Source of the DNA: UBA2645 sp044360285
GTDB taxonomy: Bacteria > Pseudomonadota > Alphaproteobacteria > Rickettsiales > UBA1997
Direction of reading: 5' to 3'
Length of the DNA: 38,740 nt
Assembly: GCA_044360285.1 (NCBI GenBank)
Contig: JBIKKP010000011.1
Location: 1 to 38,740 of the forward strand
The translations under genes and the position numbers were made by a program. Positions 1-8,697 of the stretch are shown here, piece by piece. Numbering within the stretch: the first letter of the stretch is position 1; every line of letters starts with the position of its first letter. Below the pieces are notes generated by a model. That model saw nothing but the letters and a program-made list of their open reading frames with translations, made no database searches and was not told the origin of the DNA.

Positions 1-2301
1 GATTTTTATGTCAGCAGTAAAAATTCTCTGCTGAAAAAAAATATCTTACTGCCCGCCGCCTATCAAAATCTAATCATCAAAAAATTCTGCGAATTGGCCA
101 ATGAGCAAGATTTTAGCCAACCAACAATCATCGCCGGCTCAACAGGAAGTATGCTTTCCAGTCGCAATCTGATCAAAGCAATTTCCAAAAATAAAAATGG
201 CTACGTGCTTTTATTTGGAATGAACGGCGAGAATTTTTTGGAAGAAAATCATCCGCAATTTTTTCTGAATTCGCTGCTAAATTTTTTAGAAATTGACAAA
301 AATTCTGTACAAAATCTTTGCGAAGAAAAATTTCAGCTAAGCTTGAAAGACAGACAAAAGCTGCTTTCAACGCTTTCACTTCCAGCAGCACAAACAATAA
401 AATGGCAAGATTCAAAATTAGAAATTGCCGCAAGTGCAATTGAAGATATTCAAATAATCGAAGCACAAAATCTGGCACAAGAAGCACGGGCGTTGGTTTT
501 GGCGCTGAAAGAAAATTTCGCTAAAGCAAAAACTGCTGCCGTAATTAGCAATAATTCTGCCCTGCTAAACCTTGTTGCTCTTGGCCTAAAAGCAGAATCA
601 CTTCCTTTTAATGACAGCAGAAATTTAGGAATTTTTGACTCGAAGCTGATAAACTTTTTGCTGCTAATTGCTGAATTTTGGGAAAGTGATTTTGATTCAA
701 ATAACCTTCTTGCGCTTCTGAAATCAGAGCTTTGCGGCAATCTTTATGATCAAAAAACTCTCAACGAATTTGAAATAAAAATTCTGCGCCAAGATCGAAA
801 GGAAAACGGATTTAGGGGAATTGCCGCAAAAATTAAAAATTACGGCGACGAAAATTTAGAAAAATTTCTTAAAGATTTTACAAAAAGAACCAGTCACGAA
901 GCCGCTAATGATCTTGCTTCGCATATTAAGCATCTAATTTTGACAGCAGAAAATCTCTCAAAAAAAACTTGGCTGGAATTGCTAAAAAATGAACCAGCGC
1001 AGCAAGAAATTTTCACCTGTTTTGAAGAACTAAAATTACAAAAAATTTCGTTAAAGAAAGAAAAGATCAGCGAGGTTTTGAAGCTAGTTTTATCGCAAAT
1101 TAACTATTTTGAAAAAAGCAACGCAGCGGCGCCAATACAACTTCTATCAACAATTGAAGCACGCTTATTGAACTTTGATTTAGTGGCAATCGCCTCGCTA
1201 AACGAAGGCGATTTTCCAACAATTCCTGAAGAAAATTGGTTGGGTAAAAAAATCAAACACGACCTTGGCATTGAACATTCGCTGAAAAAAATTGGTCAAA
1301 ATTTTTACGATTTTTGTAACTATCTTTCCAATTCATCAGTCATCATCAGCCGCTCTACAAGCAGCAACGGCGCGCATTTGATCGAGTCGCCGTTTTTACT
1401 TAAGCTAAAAACACTCTGCAAAAAACTTGAAATTGAGCTAAAAATTTTACAACCAGCCCAAGCGCAAAATCTTGCGCAAGCCTCTGAAATAAAGGCTGCA
1501 AATCCAAAGCCAAAAAAAGAATTTCGTCCGAAAAAATTTTCAATTACCGAAATTTCTAAACTACTTGCTGATCCTTACGCAATTTATGCACAGAAAGTTT
1601 TGCGCTTAAAAAATCTCGACGAAATCGACTTCGAGCCTTCTTACGCACAGTTTGGAAGCTTTGTCCATAAAGCTTTGGAAGAATTTGTAAAAGCCAAAAA
1701 AACAGAAAATTTTTTGGAAGAATCTAAGATAATTTTTACTGAATTTTTCCTTGCACAAGAAGCGCAGCTCACTTGGTTGCCAAAATTTGTGAATATCTTT
1801 TCTGACTTTGAGCAAAAAAACGCGCAATTTTTGGCGCTTAGAAATTATGCCGAGATCCCAGTAAAATTAGTGCTTGGCGACTTTTTGATCAGCGGAAAAA
1901 TTGATCGCGTAATTCTTGACGAAGCAAACCGAGCCGAAATTTTTGACTATAAAACCGGCGAAACTCCAACAAAAACAAAAGTTATTGACGGAAGCGAACC
2001 ACAACTCACCATTGCAGCATTAGCGCTGCTTGAGGGCGTTATTGAAGAAAAAATAAATCTAAAAGCAGAAGAAATTAGCGGCCTAAATTATTGGAAAGTT
2101 TCTGCAACCAAAGAAGGTGAGATTAAAAAAGTCTGTGAAAAAGAAGAAGAGATAAAAATTTTACTTTCTGCCGCTAAATCAGGATTAGAAAGGCTCCTTG
2201 GCTATTTTAATGATGAAGAAGTTGGCTATTTTTCTAGCGGAAAGAATAAAGATTTTTGGCACTTAAGCCGCGCAAGTTTTAAAAAAGATGAATCGTTTTA
2301 A
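1..2301 (+). CDS. addB: Double-strand break repair protein AddB, 5'-truncated
   Basis: The reading frame is open from base 1, so the true start lies outside the window; the first ATG/TTG-type codon in frame (a TTG at 94) is not the start. AddB is the second subunit of the AddAB helicase-nuclease that resects double-strand ends for RecA recombination. The segment AGSTGS near codons 43-48 of the visible frame matches the opening motif of the alphaproteobacterial AddB family. The C-terminal third carries a RecB-like PDDEXK nuclease: FGSFVHKALEEF (about 1649-1684), then GKIDRV (about 1894-1911) and EIFDYKTG (about 1936-1959) with the catalytic Asp and Lys. The 3' end overlaps truA by 14 nt. addA, the usual neighbour, is not downstream. 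The family call is firm. Confidence 0.85.
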   Translation, partial: DFYVSSKNSLLKKNILLPAAYQNLIIKKFCELANEQDFSQPTIIAGSTGSMLSSRNLIKAISKNKNGYVLLFGMNGENFLEENHPQFFLNSLLNFLEIDKNSVQNLCEEKFQLSLKDRQKLLSTLSLPAAQTIKWQDSKLEIAASAIEDIQIIEAQNLAQEARALVLALKENFAKAKTAAVISNNSALLNLVALGLKAESLPFNDSRNLGIFDSKLINFLLLIAEFWESDFDSNNLLALLKSELCGNLYDQKTLNEFEIKILRQDRKENGFRGIAAKIKNYGDENLEKFLKDFTKRTSHEAANDLASHIKHLILTAENLSKKTWLELLKNEPAQQEIFTCFEELKLQKISLKKEKISEVLKLVLSQINYFEKSNAAAPIQLLSTIEARLLNFDLVAIASLNEGDFPTIPEENWLGKKIKHDLGIEHSLKKIGQNFYDFCNYLSNSSVIISRSTSSNGAHLIESPFLLKLKTLCKKLEIELKILQPAQAQNLAQASEIKAANPKPKKEFRPKKFSITEISKLLADPYAIYAQKVLRLKNLDEIDFEPSYAQFGSFVHKALEEFVKAKKTENFLEESKIIFTEFFLAQEAQLTWLPKFVNIFSDFEQKNAQFLALRNYAEIPVKLVLGDFLISGKIDRVILDEANRAEIFDYKTGETPTKTKVIDGSEPQLTIAALALLEGVIEEKINLKAEEISGLNYWKVSATKEGEIKKVCEKEEEIKILLSAAKSGLERLLGYFNDEEVGYFSSGKNKDFWHLSRASFKKDESF

Positions 2302-3031
2302 ACTCAGCATAGAATATGACGGAAGCCCTTATTGCGGCTTTCAAAAGCAGTTTGACATCGAGCAAAAGTCGGTTGCTGAAATTTTGGAAAATGCCGTTTT
2401 TTTACTTACTCAAGAAAAGGTAAAAATTTTTCCATCAGGCCGTACCGATGCTGGTGTACACGCACTTGAGCAAGTAATTCATTTCGACTTAGAAAAAACA
2501 TTTGAGAGCAAAAAAATCATTAGCGGCCTTAATAATTATCTGCGCGGCGAAGCAATTTCTGTTTTGAGCTGCGAGCAAGTTGATGAAAATTTTCACGCTC
2601 GTTTTGGCGCTAAAATGCGCCACTATCGTTATGTTATAGTAAACCGCCCTGCACCCTTGGCTATCAAGGCTAATCAGGCTTTTCACGTTTCAAAAAAACT
2701 GGATATTTTAGCAATAAAAGAAGCGGCAAAATTTTTACTTGGAACTCACGATTTTTCTTCTTTTCGTGACTCACAATGTCAGGCTAACTCAGCAATTAGA
2801 ACGATTACAAAAATCGAAATCTCACAAAATGGCGAAGAAATTTTTATCGAAATTTCTGCCAAATCTTTCCTGCATCACATGGTGCGAAATATCGTTGGAA
2901 CTTTGCTGTGGGCCGGAAAAGGAATTATTACGGCAAAAGAAGTGCAAAACATCCTAGAGGCGCGAGACCGCACTAAGTCTGGGTCAAATGCGCCGGCATA
3001 TGGGTTATATTTTCTTAAAACTGATTATTGA
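2288..3031 (+). CDS. truA: tRNA pseudouridine(38-40) synthase TruA
   Basis: TruA converts uridines 38, 39 and 40 of the tRNA anticodon arm to pseudouridine in the cytoplasm. The 247-residue length is typical. The sequence opens with FKLSIEYDGSPYCGFQ, and the catalytic motif SGRTDAGVHA places the nucleophilic aspartate at residue 54. HARFGAKMRHYRY and FLHHMVRNIVGTL are further family signatures. The start codon lies inside the end of addB (14-nt overlap), so the two are almost certainly cotranscribed. No Shine-Dalgarno is visible; translation probably couples to addB. A hairpin follows the stop codon directly. Confidence 0.95.
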   Translation: MNRFKLSIEYDGSPYCGFQKQFDIEQKSVAEILENAVFLLTQEKVKIFPSGRTDAGVHALEQVIHFDLEKTFESKKIISGLNNYLRGEAISVLSCEQVDENFHARFGAKMRHYRYVIVNRPAPLAIKANQAFHVSKKLDILAIKEAAKFLLGTHDFSSFRDSQCQANSAIRTITKIEISQNGEEIFIEISAKSFLHHMVRNIVGTLLWAGKGIITAKEVQNILEARDRTKSGSNAPAYGLYFLKTDY

Positions 3032-3034
3032 GCA

Positions 3035-3059
3035 AAGCCTCCTTTTTCAAAGGAGGCTT
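3035..3059. terminator. Hairpin between convergent truA and the thioredoxin/NHL gene
   Basis: A perfect 10-bp inverted repeat (AAGCCTCCTT / AAGGAGGCTT) with a 5-nt loop sits 3 nt after the truA stop and 8 nt before the stop of the convergent gene. No long U-tract follows on either strand, so it may be a weak bidirectional terminator or an RNA 3'-end stabiliser. Confidence 0.6.
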
Positions 3060-3067
3060 GATGAACA

Positions 3068-5086
3068 TCATTTACCAACTTCGAGCGTGATTTCCATCTT
3101 ATCGCTATTGCCACTTGCTTTGATTTTTTGCTCGTAACTTTTTACGTAGCAAAGCGCGTTTTTCTTGGTCTCGCAGTAATAAATCACACCCTGCAGCACA
3201 TAATTTTTTTGCGCTGCTAATTTTGGTAATTCGATTTTCTTTTTTGCTACCACGCTCCAATCAAAGCTTGCCAGCAAATTTGCCTGATGATCTTTCACTA
3301 ACTCGAGTAAATTCATAAAGCTTGGACCAGATTCATTGATCTTCCAGCCTTCCTTCACCTGCAGATTTAACTTAACCACACTTTCTGCTTTCACTTCCGC
3401 TTCGGCAATTTTTTGTAAATTTGGCAGATATTGTAAGAAGCTTTCCTTCGGCAATTTCAAAGGCGGAATGACGTCCAGCAGTTCAGAAGTAAGGTTGCCA
3501 CGACTTAAAATGATGATGCGGTTATTGTTTGAATCAGCGATATAAAAACGATCAATCACCGAAATAATTCCATCCGGCTCGTTAAATTGTGTTTTAGAAC
3601 CAAGTGATTCGCCACGCCCATTAAAACCCGCTAAATCACGAATCTGCCCTGAAGCAAAATCATATTTACGAATGGCATGATTGAAAGAATCAGAGATGTA
3701 AGCACCGGTGTCATCTACCATTAAACCGAGCGGGTGCTGCATCAGCGCAGCTTTTGCCTGACCATTTGCGTGACCAAATTTAGCTAAACCTTGTCCAATT
3801 AAAGTTTTAACAGCGCCTTTTTCATCTAAAACGCGCAGGGATGATGAATCAGAGTCAATGAAGTAAAGCTTACCATTGTAAGAAGACATGTCAGATGTTT
3901 GAGCTAAAGAATTATTGGCATCTTCACCATCTTCATTTCCCTTTGAGCCATTGCCAGCAAGCACTGATATTGAGTTATTGTCGATATCGAAAGAGAGAAT
4001 TTGGTTGCTGCCGGCGTTAGCAATTACGATATGTTTTCGATCAGGAAAAAATTCGATATCGCTTGGCGATGAAAGCTCTACATCCTTCGCCTCAAGCACG
4101 CGACCAACTTCAATTGCCTTACCTTTTTTACCCGAGCCAATCAAGGTCGAAACGCTGCCTTGCATGAAGTCGATTACGCGCAAAGCGTGGTTGCCGCTGT
4201 CGGCAACATAAAGCTTATTATCAGAATAAAGCAAACCTTGCGGAAAGCGGAAAGAAGCAACATCGAAACTACCGTCTTCAAACCCTTCTTTGCCTGAGCC
4301 AATTTTAGTGATGATTCCGCCAAGCATGTTGCTGGCAATGATGTTGTTTTTTCCAGTATTGGCAATGAGCAGCGCCGGAGCTTTCGCCGATTTGTAAGAG
4401 AATTCTGCCGCATATTCAAGTTTGGTTGGAAAGCTTAGGACATTGCTCACCAAATCATATTTTTCGAGCGTGATTGGCAAAGCTTCGCGCTTGATTTCAT
4501 ACTTAAATTTTGCGACTTGTTTTTTGACGTCGCGATGAATTGTTTCAAAGTCGTCTTCAGCAGAATAAGTTTTGACGATATTGCCGTGCGGATTAATCAG
4601 AATCAGTGTTGGCCAGGCTTTAACCTTGAAACTATGCCAAACTTTCATTTCAGCATCTTGCAGAACCGGATGAGTGATATCATAGCGCAAGATCGCTTTT
4701 TTGATCGAAGATAAATCTTTTTCATTCTCGAATTTGCCGCTATGCACACCAATCACCGCAAGTTTATTGCCGAATTCTTTTTCAAGTTTTTTGATTTCTG
4801 GGATGTTTTCAATGCAGCTGACACAAGCGTAAGTCCAAAAATCGAGTAAAATTACACGATCCTTCAAGTCAGATTTTTCTAGTGGGCGTGAGACGTTAAG
4901 CCATTTAACTTCTTTATTGGAGGTGATTTTGCTGATATCAGAAACTTGGAATGCAGCACTAAAAAATATGTTCGAGAAAAGCGAGTAAACTGCCCAAAAA
5001 ATAACCAAAACAGCTGCTATAAGTAGAAGCAGCGATCTATCTTTCTGGCTTATTTGCATCTGAAATTGTTTTGATTTTTTTGGCAT
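3068..5086 (-). CDS. Membrane-anchored thioredoxin-like / NHL-repeat protein (NHLRC2-like)
   Basis: A 672-residue protein with one N-terminal membrane segment (about residues 18-46), so the rest is probably periplasmic. A TlpA/thioredoxin-like domain follows (about 60-200), with a redox CxxC at residues 88-91 (CVSC) in the context LLDFWTYACVSCIENIP. About 340 residues of NHL beta-propeller repeats come next, seen as recurring segments such as LYVADSGNHALRVID, AYISDSFNHAIRKYD and FYIADSNNNRIIIL. The C-terminal 130 residues form a separate domain with two cysteines (YYCETKKNALCYV). This order matches the NHLRC2 family, in which the thioredoxin fold precedes the propeller. The substrate is unknown; a thiol-disulfide role in the envelope is inference. 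A strong terminator separates it from rpsU upstream, so it probably has its own promoter in the 80-nt gap. Confidence 0.85.
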   Translation of the reverse strand: MPKKSKQFQMQISQKDRSLLLLIAAVLVIFWAVYSLFSNIFFSAAFQVSDISKITSNKEVKWLNVSRPLEKSDLKDRVILLDFWTYACVSCIENIPEIKKLEKEFGNKLAVIGVHSGKFENEKDLSSIKKAILRYDITHPVLQDAEMKVWHSFKVKAWPTLILINPHGNIVKTYSAEDDFETIHRDVKKQVAKFKYEIKREALPITLEKYDLVSNVLSFPTKLEYAAEFSYKSAKAPALLIANTGKNNIIASNMLGGIITKIGSGKEGFEDGSFDVASFRFPQGLLYSDNKLYVADSGNHALRVIDFMQGSVSTLIGSGKKGKAIEVGRVLEAKDVELSSPSDIEFFPDRKHIVIANAGSNQILSFDIDNNSISVLAGNGSKGNEDGEDANNSLAQTSDMSSYNGKLYFIDSDSSSLRVLDEKGAVKTLIGQGLAKFGHANGQAKAALMQHPLGLMVDDTGAYISDSFNHAIRKYDFASGQIRDLAGFNGRGESLGSKTQFNEPDGIISVIDRFYIADSNNNRIIILSRGNLTSELLDVIPPLKLPKESFLQYLPNLQKIAEAEVKAESVVKLNLQVKEGWKINESGPSFMNLLELVKDHQANLLASFDWSVVAKKKIELPKLAAQKNYVLQGVIYYCETKKNALCYVKSYEQKIKASGNSDKMEITLEVGK

Positions 5087-5119
5087 TTTTTAGAGCAGCT
5101 TGAAGGAGGGATTGATCAA

Positions 5120-5153
5120 TAAAAAAGGGCGCGAACCAATTGGCCCGCGCCCT
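5120..5153 (-). terminator. Rho-independent terminator downstream of rpsU
   Basis: On the minus strand, a GC-rich inverted repeat at 5153-5126 (AGGGCGCG ... CGCGCCCT, extended inward by G-U pairs and the self-complementary CCAATTGG) is followed by a run of six T. It lies 13 nt past the rpsU stop and before the start of the thioredoxin/NHL gene. It is a canonical intrinsic terminator that closes the timA-acnA-hpf-rpsU run. Confidence 0.88.
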
Positions 5154-5166
5154 CTCAAATACACTA

Positions 5167-5361
5167 TTAGTATGAATCGCCTTTTCTGGCTTTCTTCTTT
5201 CTAGTAATGCTTTCTTCCCTTCTGCGTTTGACTTTCTCAGAAGGTTTTTCATAGGCCTTTCTTCGTCTAGCTTCCTTCACAAGTCCGTCTTTTTGTGTCT
5301 TTTTTCTGAAGGTGCGAATCGCCATTTCAAGATTGCCTTTTCCATGAACGTTTACTTCCAC
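5167..5361 (-). CDS. rpsU: 30S ribosomal protein bS21
   Basis: A 64-residue, highly basic small-subunit protein. The core LEMAIRTFRKKTQKDGLVKE and the YEKPSEKVKRRREE segment are diagnostic of bS21, which sits near the 3' end of 16S rRNA and the anti-Shine-Dalgarno. The start is a GTG at 5361-5359, chosen because it matches the family length and is preceded by the tract AAAGGGGG with 9-nt spacing. It is 42 nt downstream of hpf and ends at a strong terminator. This is the only gene in the window with an obvious Shine-Dalgarno-like sequence. Confidence 0.95.
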   Translation of the reverse strand: MEVNVHGKGNLEMAIRTFRKKTQKDGLVKEARRRKAYEKPSEKVKRRREESITRKKKARKGDSY

Positions 5362-5370
5362 TGTGCTTTA

Positions 5371-5378
5371 CCCCCTTT
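5371..5378 (-). promoter_or_regulatory. Shine-Dalgarno-like tract of rpsU
   Basis: The minus strand reads AAAGGGGG, ending 9 nt before the GTG start of rpsU. It fixes the start choice and stands out because other genes here have A/T-rich leaders without a comparable purine tract. Confidence 0.7.
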
Positions 5379-5403
5379 GGTACAAATTTTGGTTAGAATT
5401 CTT

Positions 5404-6027
5404 TTAAAACTGTGCTGATGGATCAATCCAAGAGATGTTTCCATCCTTGCGATGATAAACTACATTCAGCTTTTTGTTATGTTTATTGATAAACACAAGC
5501 GCTGGTAAGTCTGCTAAATCCATTTTCATTACTGCTTCATCGACCGACAACTCTTCAATTAGCGTAGTTTTTTCTGAAATTACCTGAATTGACGCATCAA
5601 TTTTTTCAGGACTTTCTTCTTTTTCCATCTCTTCAAAAACATTGTAATTAAGCGGCGGAAGCACGTATTTCATGGCATCAAGCGCTTGATAATTTGGCTC
5701 AACTGACTTCAATCCTCCACCTTTACGACGAAAATTTTTGATGCGCTCTTTATAGCGACTAAGCTGCTTTTCAGCCTTTTGCGCCGCTTCAGTAAAACTT
5801 CCGTAAGCATCCCCTGCTGTTGCATTAGACTTAACTACAATCCCACCTTTAACACCTTCGTTAATGGTTAGAACGGCTTTGAAAAGATGAGTGTCCTTAG
5901 TGAAATGAACTTCCGCGCCAACAGCTTTGTCGAAATGTTTGGCGATCATTTTTTCGAGATGTTCATTAACATAGGCGGTCAAAGACGCGCCAATATCCAT
6001 GTTTGCTCCAGTTACTCTGACTTGCAT
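5404..6027 (-). CDS. hpf: Ribosome hibernation promoting factor, long form (HPF/RaiA)
   Basis: A 207-residue protein with the N-terminal HPF/YfiA fold (about residues 1-105: MQVRVTGANMDIGASLTAYV at the start, then the basic YKERIKNFRRK) and a separate C-terminal domain (about 150-207: LVFINKHNKKLNVVYHRKDG) that marks the long form able to pair 70S ribosomes into 100S dimers. It binds the decoding region of idle ribosomes and blocks translation. It sits 3 nt downstream of acnA and 42 nt upstream of rpsU, so hibernation factor and bS21 are probably on one mRNA. No Shine-Dalgarno is visible at its ATG. Confidence 0.93.
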   Translation of the reverse strand: MQVRVTGANMDIGASLTAYVNEHLEKMIAKHFDKAVGAEVHFTKDTHLFKAVLTINEGVKGGIVVKSNATAGDAYGSFTEAAQKAEKQLSRYKERIKNFRRKGGGLKSVEPNYQALDAMKYVLPPLNYNVFEEMEKEESPEKIDASIQVISEKTTLIEELSVDEAVMKMDLADLPALVFINKHNKKLNVVYHRKDGNISWIDPSAQF

Positions 6028-6030
6028 AAT

Positions 6031-8691
6031 TTAGTTCGAAATTTGGTTAATAACAAATTGGAGGATGCCTCCACGTTTGAAGTATTCGACCTCGTTGCCG
6101 GTATCAAGGCCACAGGTGAAAACAATTTCTAACTTAGAGCCGTCAGCTTTGGTGACAATGCATCTGATATCTTGCTGCGGTTTAATTGACGGTGTGATGT
6201 CAAGAATATCAATCATCTCATCACCAACCAAGCCCATGGTTTTTCGGCTTTGCCCTGGTTTAAAAATCAGTGGCAGCACGCCCATGCCAACAAGGTTTGA
6301 GCGATGAATTCGCTCAAAACTTTCAGCAATTACTGCTTTTACACCAAGCAAAAACGTTCCCTTGGCAGCCCAGTCGCGAGAAGAGCCGGTGCCATATTCC
6401 TTACCAGCAAAAATCACTAAAGGCGTGTTTTTTTCCTTGAAAGACATTGCGGCATCAAAGATTGAAACAATCTCTCCTGCGGCATTTTTGGTAAAGCCGC
6501 CCTCTTTCGTTCCGCCCAGCATTTCGTTTTTGATGCGAATGTTAGCAAAAGTTCCGCGCATCATGACTTCGTGGTTTCCACGTCTTGCGCCGTAAGAGTT
6601 GAAGTCTTTTTTATCTACACCGCGTTGATTTAAGTAAGCCGCAGCTGGCGAAGTTGCCGAGATGTTACCCGCAGGCGAAATATGATCTGTTGTGATTGAA
6701 TCGCCAAATAAAGCTAAAACACGCGCACCCTTGATTTCATTGGCATTGCTGCGATTCAAATCGTCAAAAAAGTTTGGCAAACGAATGTAGGTACTTTTTT
6801 CGTTCCAAGCGTAAGTGCTGGATTGTTCCACCTCAATTTTCTGCCAAGGCTTCTCTCCTTTGAATAAATCAGCATATTTCTGCGCAAAGATTTCGCGTTT
6901 TAGAAATTCATTTGTTGTGGCTTCGATCTCGGCATTAGTTGGCCAAATATCTTTTAGATAAATTTTTCTGCCACTTGCCGAAGTGCCAATTGGATCGGTT
7001 GCGATATTGGTTTTTAGGTTTCCAGCCAAAGCGTAAGCAACAACCAAAGGTGGAGAAGCAAGGTAATTTGCCTTTACCAAAGGATGTACGCGGCCTTCAA
7101 AATTGCGGTTTCCTGACAATACCGCACCAACCAAAAGATTTTTTGCTTTGATGATTTCTTCAATTTGCGCATGAAGCGGACCAGAATTTCCAATGCAAGT
7201 TGTGCAACCATAACCAACAAGGTTAAAACCCAAAGCATCGAGATATTTTTGTAAGCCCGAATTTTGCAGATATTGGCTAACCACTTGTGATCCAGGCGCC
7301 AAAGAGGTTTTGACGTGGCCTTTAACTTTTAACCCCAACTCAACAGCTTTTTTCGACAGCAATCCTGCCGCAATCAAAACAGAAGGGTTGGAAGTGTTGG
7401 TGCAAGAAGTAATCGCAGCAATAACCACATCGCCTTCAGCAAGATCAGTATTGAGTTCAGGAACTAAAAACTTTCCATCGGAGTTAAGATTTAACTCTTT
7501 TTGCAGCGTTGAAAATGATTCAGGAATTTTGTCTAAAACTACACGATCTTGCGGTCTTTTTGGACCAGCTAAACTGGCCTCAACCGTTGATATGTCTAGC
7601 TCGATGACTTCGCTAAATTCTGGTTGGAAATCGTGATTTTCAACAAACATTCCTTGCGCTTTTGCGTAAGCTTCAACCAGTGCAATGTTTTCTTCACTAC
7701 GTCCTGTAAGTCGCAGATAGTTTATGGTTTCGGCATCAATTGAAAAAATACCACAAGTTGCACCATATTCCGGCGCCATATTTGCAATTGTGGCGCGGTT
7801 TGCCAAAGACAGCTCAGCAACGCCGCTACCAAAGAATTCAACAAATTTTCCAACTACGCCTTTTTTGCGCAAAATTTGTGTGACGGTTAAAACTAAATCT
7901 GTAGCAGTAATGCCTTCACGAAGTTTACCAGTAAGTCTAAAGCCAATAACTTCTGGAATCAGCATCGACACACTTTGACCAAGCATTGCCGCTTCCGCTT
8001 CAATTCCACCAACGCCCCAACCAAGCACAGAAAGTCCATTAATCATTGTGGTGTGGCTGTCGGTTCCAACAACGGTGTCTGGATAGGCCAGAGTCTCGCC
8101 ATCAACTTCTTTTGTCCAAACAACGCGGGCAAGATTTTCCAAGTTTACTTGGTGACAAATGCCCATTCCTGGCGGAACGGCGCGAAAATTATCGAAAGAT
8201 TTTTGCGCCCATTTCAGAAATTCATAACGCTCAAAATTGCGCTCAAATTCTAGATCGACGTTTTTTTGCAAAGCAGCCGATGAGCCAGCAAAATCAACCT
8301 GCACCGAGTGATCAATCACCAAATCAACTGGCACCAGTGGATTAATTTTTTGTGGATTTTTTCCTATTCTTGCCACCGCATCACGCATTGCAGCAAGGTC
8401 AACAACAGCGGGAACGCCAGTGAAATCTTGCATCAAAACTCGCGCTGGATTGTAAGCAATTTCGATACGTTTTTCCGGATCTTTTACTGATTGAATCAGA
8501 GCTGAAATTTGCTTGGCGTCAACTTCTTTTCCGTCAAAATTTCGAACTAAATTTTCGAGCAAAACTTTTAAACTAAAAGGAAGCTTAGAGATATCGCATT
8601 CAAGCTTCTTTGCTACTTCTGGAAGTGAGTAAAAAACGTAATTTTTTTCACCAACTTTTAACGAAGATTTTGCTAAAAAATTCTGTACCAT
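6031..8691 (-). CDS. acnA: Aconitate hydratase AcnA
   Basis: An 886-residue enzyme that interconverts citrate and isocitrate in the TCA cycle; the length matches the AcnA/IRP1-type family. The three cysteine ligands of the [4Fe-4S] cluster are present: Cys430 in SCTNTSNPS, and Cys496 and Cys499 in GYGCTTCIGNSGP. Other family blocks are DTVVGTDSHTTMINGL, FGDSITTDHISPAGNI and GKEYGTGSSRDWAAKG in the C-terminal swivel domain. It begins 6 nt after timA and ends 3 nt before hpf, so it is mid-operon. Intact and complete. Confidence 0.97.
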   Translation of the reverse strand: MVQNFLAKSSLKVGEKNYVFYSLPEVAKKLECDISKLPFSLKVLLENLVRNFDGKEVDAKQISALIQSVKDPEKRIEIAYNPARVLMQDFTGVPAVVDLAAMRDAVARIGKNPQKINPLVPVDLVIDHSVQVDFAGSSAALQKNVDLEFERNFERYEFLKWAQKSFDNFRAVPPGMGICHQVNLENLARVVWTKEVDGETLAYPDTVVGTDSHTTMINGLSVLGWGVGGIEAEAAMLGQSVSMLIPEVIGFRLTGKLREGITATDLVLTVTQILRKKGVVGKFVEFFGSGVAELSLANRATIANMAPEYGATCGIFSIDAETINYLRLTGRSEENIALVEAYAKAQGMFVENHDFQPEFSEVIELDISTVEASLAGPKRPQDRVVLDKIPESFSTLQKELNLNSDGKFLVPELNTDLAEGDVVIAAITSCTNTSNPSVLIAAGLLSKKAVELGLKVKGHVKTSLAPGSQVVSQYLQNSGLQKYLDALGFNLVGYGCTTCIGNSGPLHAQIEEIIKAKNLLVGAVLSGNRNFEGRVHPLVKANYLASPPLVVAYALAGNLKTNIATDPIGTSASGRKIYLKDIWPTNAEIEATTNEFLKREIFAQKYADLFKGEKPWQKIEVEQSSTYAWNEKSTYIRLPNFFDDLNRSNANEIKGARVLALFGDSITTDHISPAGNISATSPAAAYLNQRGVDKKDFNSYGARRGNHEVMMRGTFANIRIKNEMLGGTKEGGFTKNAAGEIVSIFDAAMSFKEKNTPLVIFAGKEYGTGSSRDWAAKGTFLLGVKAVIAESFERIHRSNLVGMGVLPLIFKPGQSRKTMGLVGDEMIDILDITPSIKPQQDIRCIVTKADGSKLEIVFTCGLDTGNEVEYFKRGGILQFVINQISN

Positions 8692-8697
8692 AAAAAA

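Noticed and set aside
5037..5252. Basic 71-residue open frame overlapping rpsU
   Set aside because: Out-of-frame shadow of rpsU that runs through the terminator hairpin.
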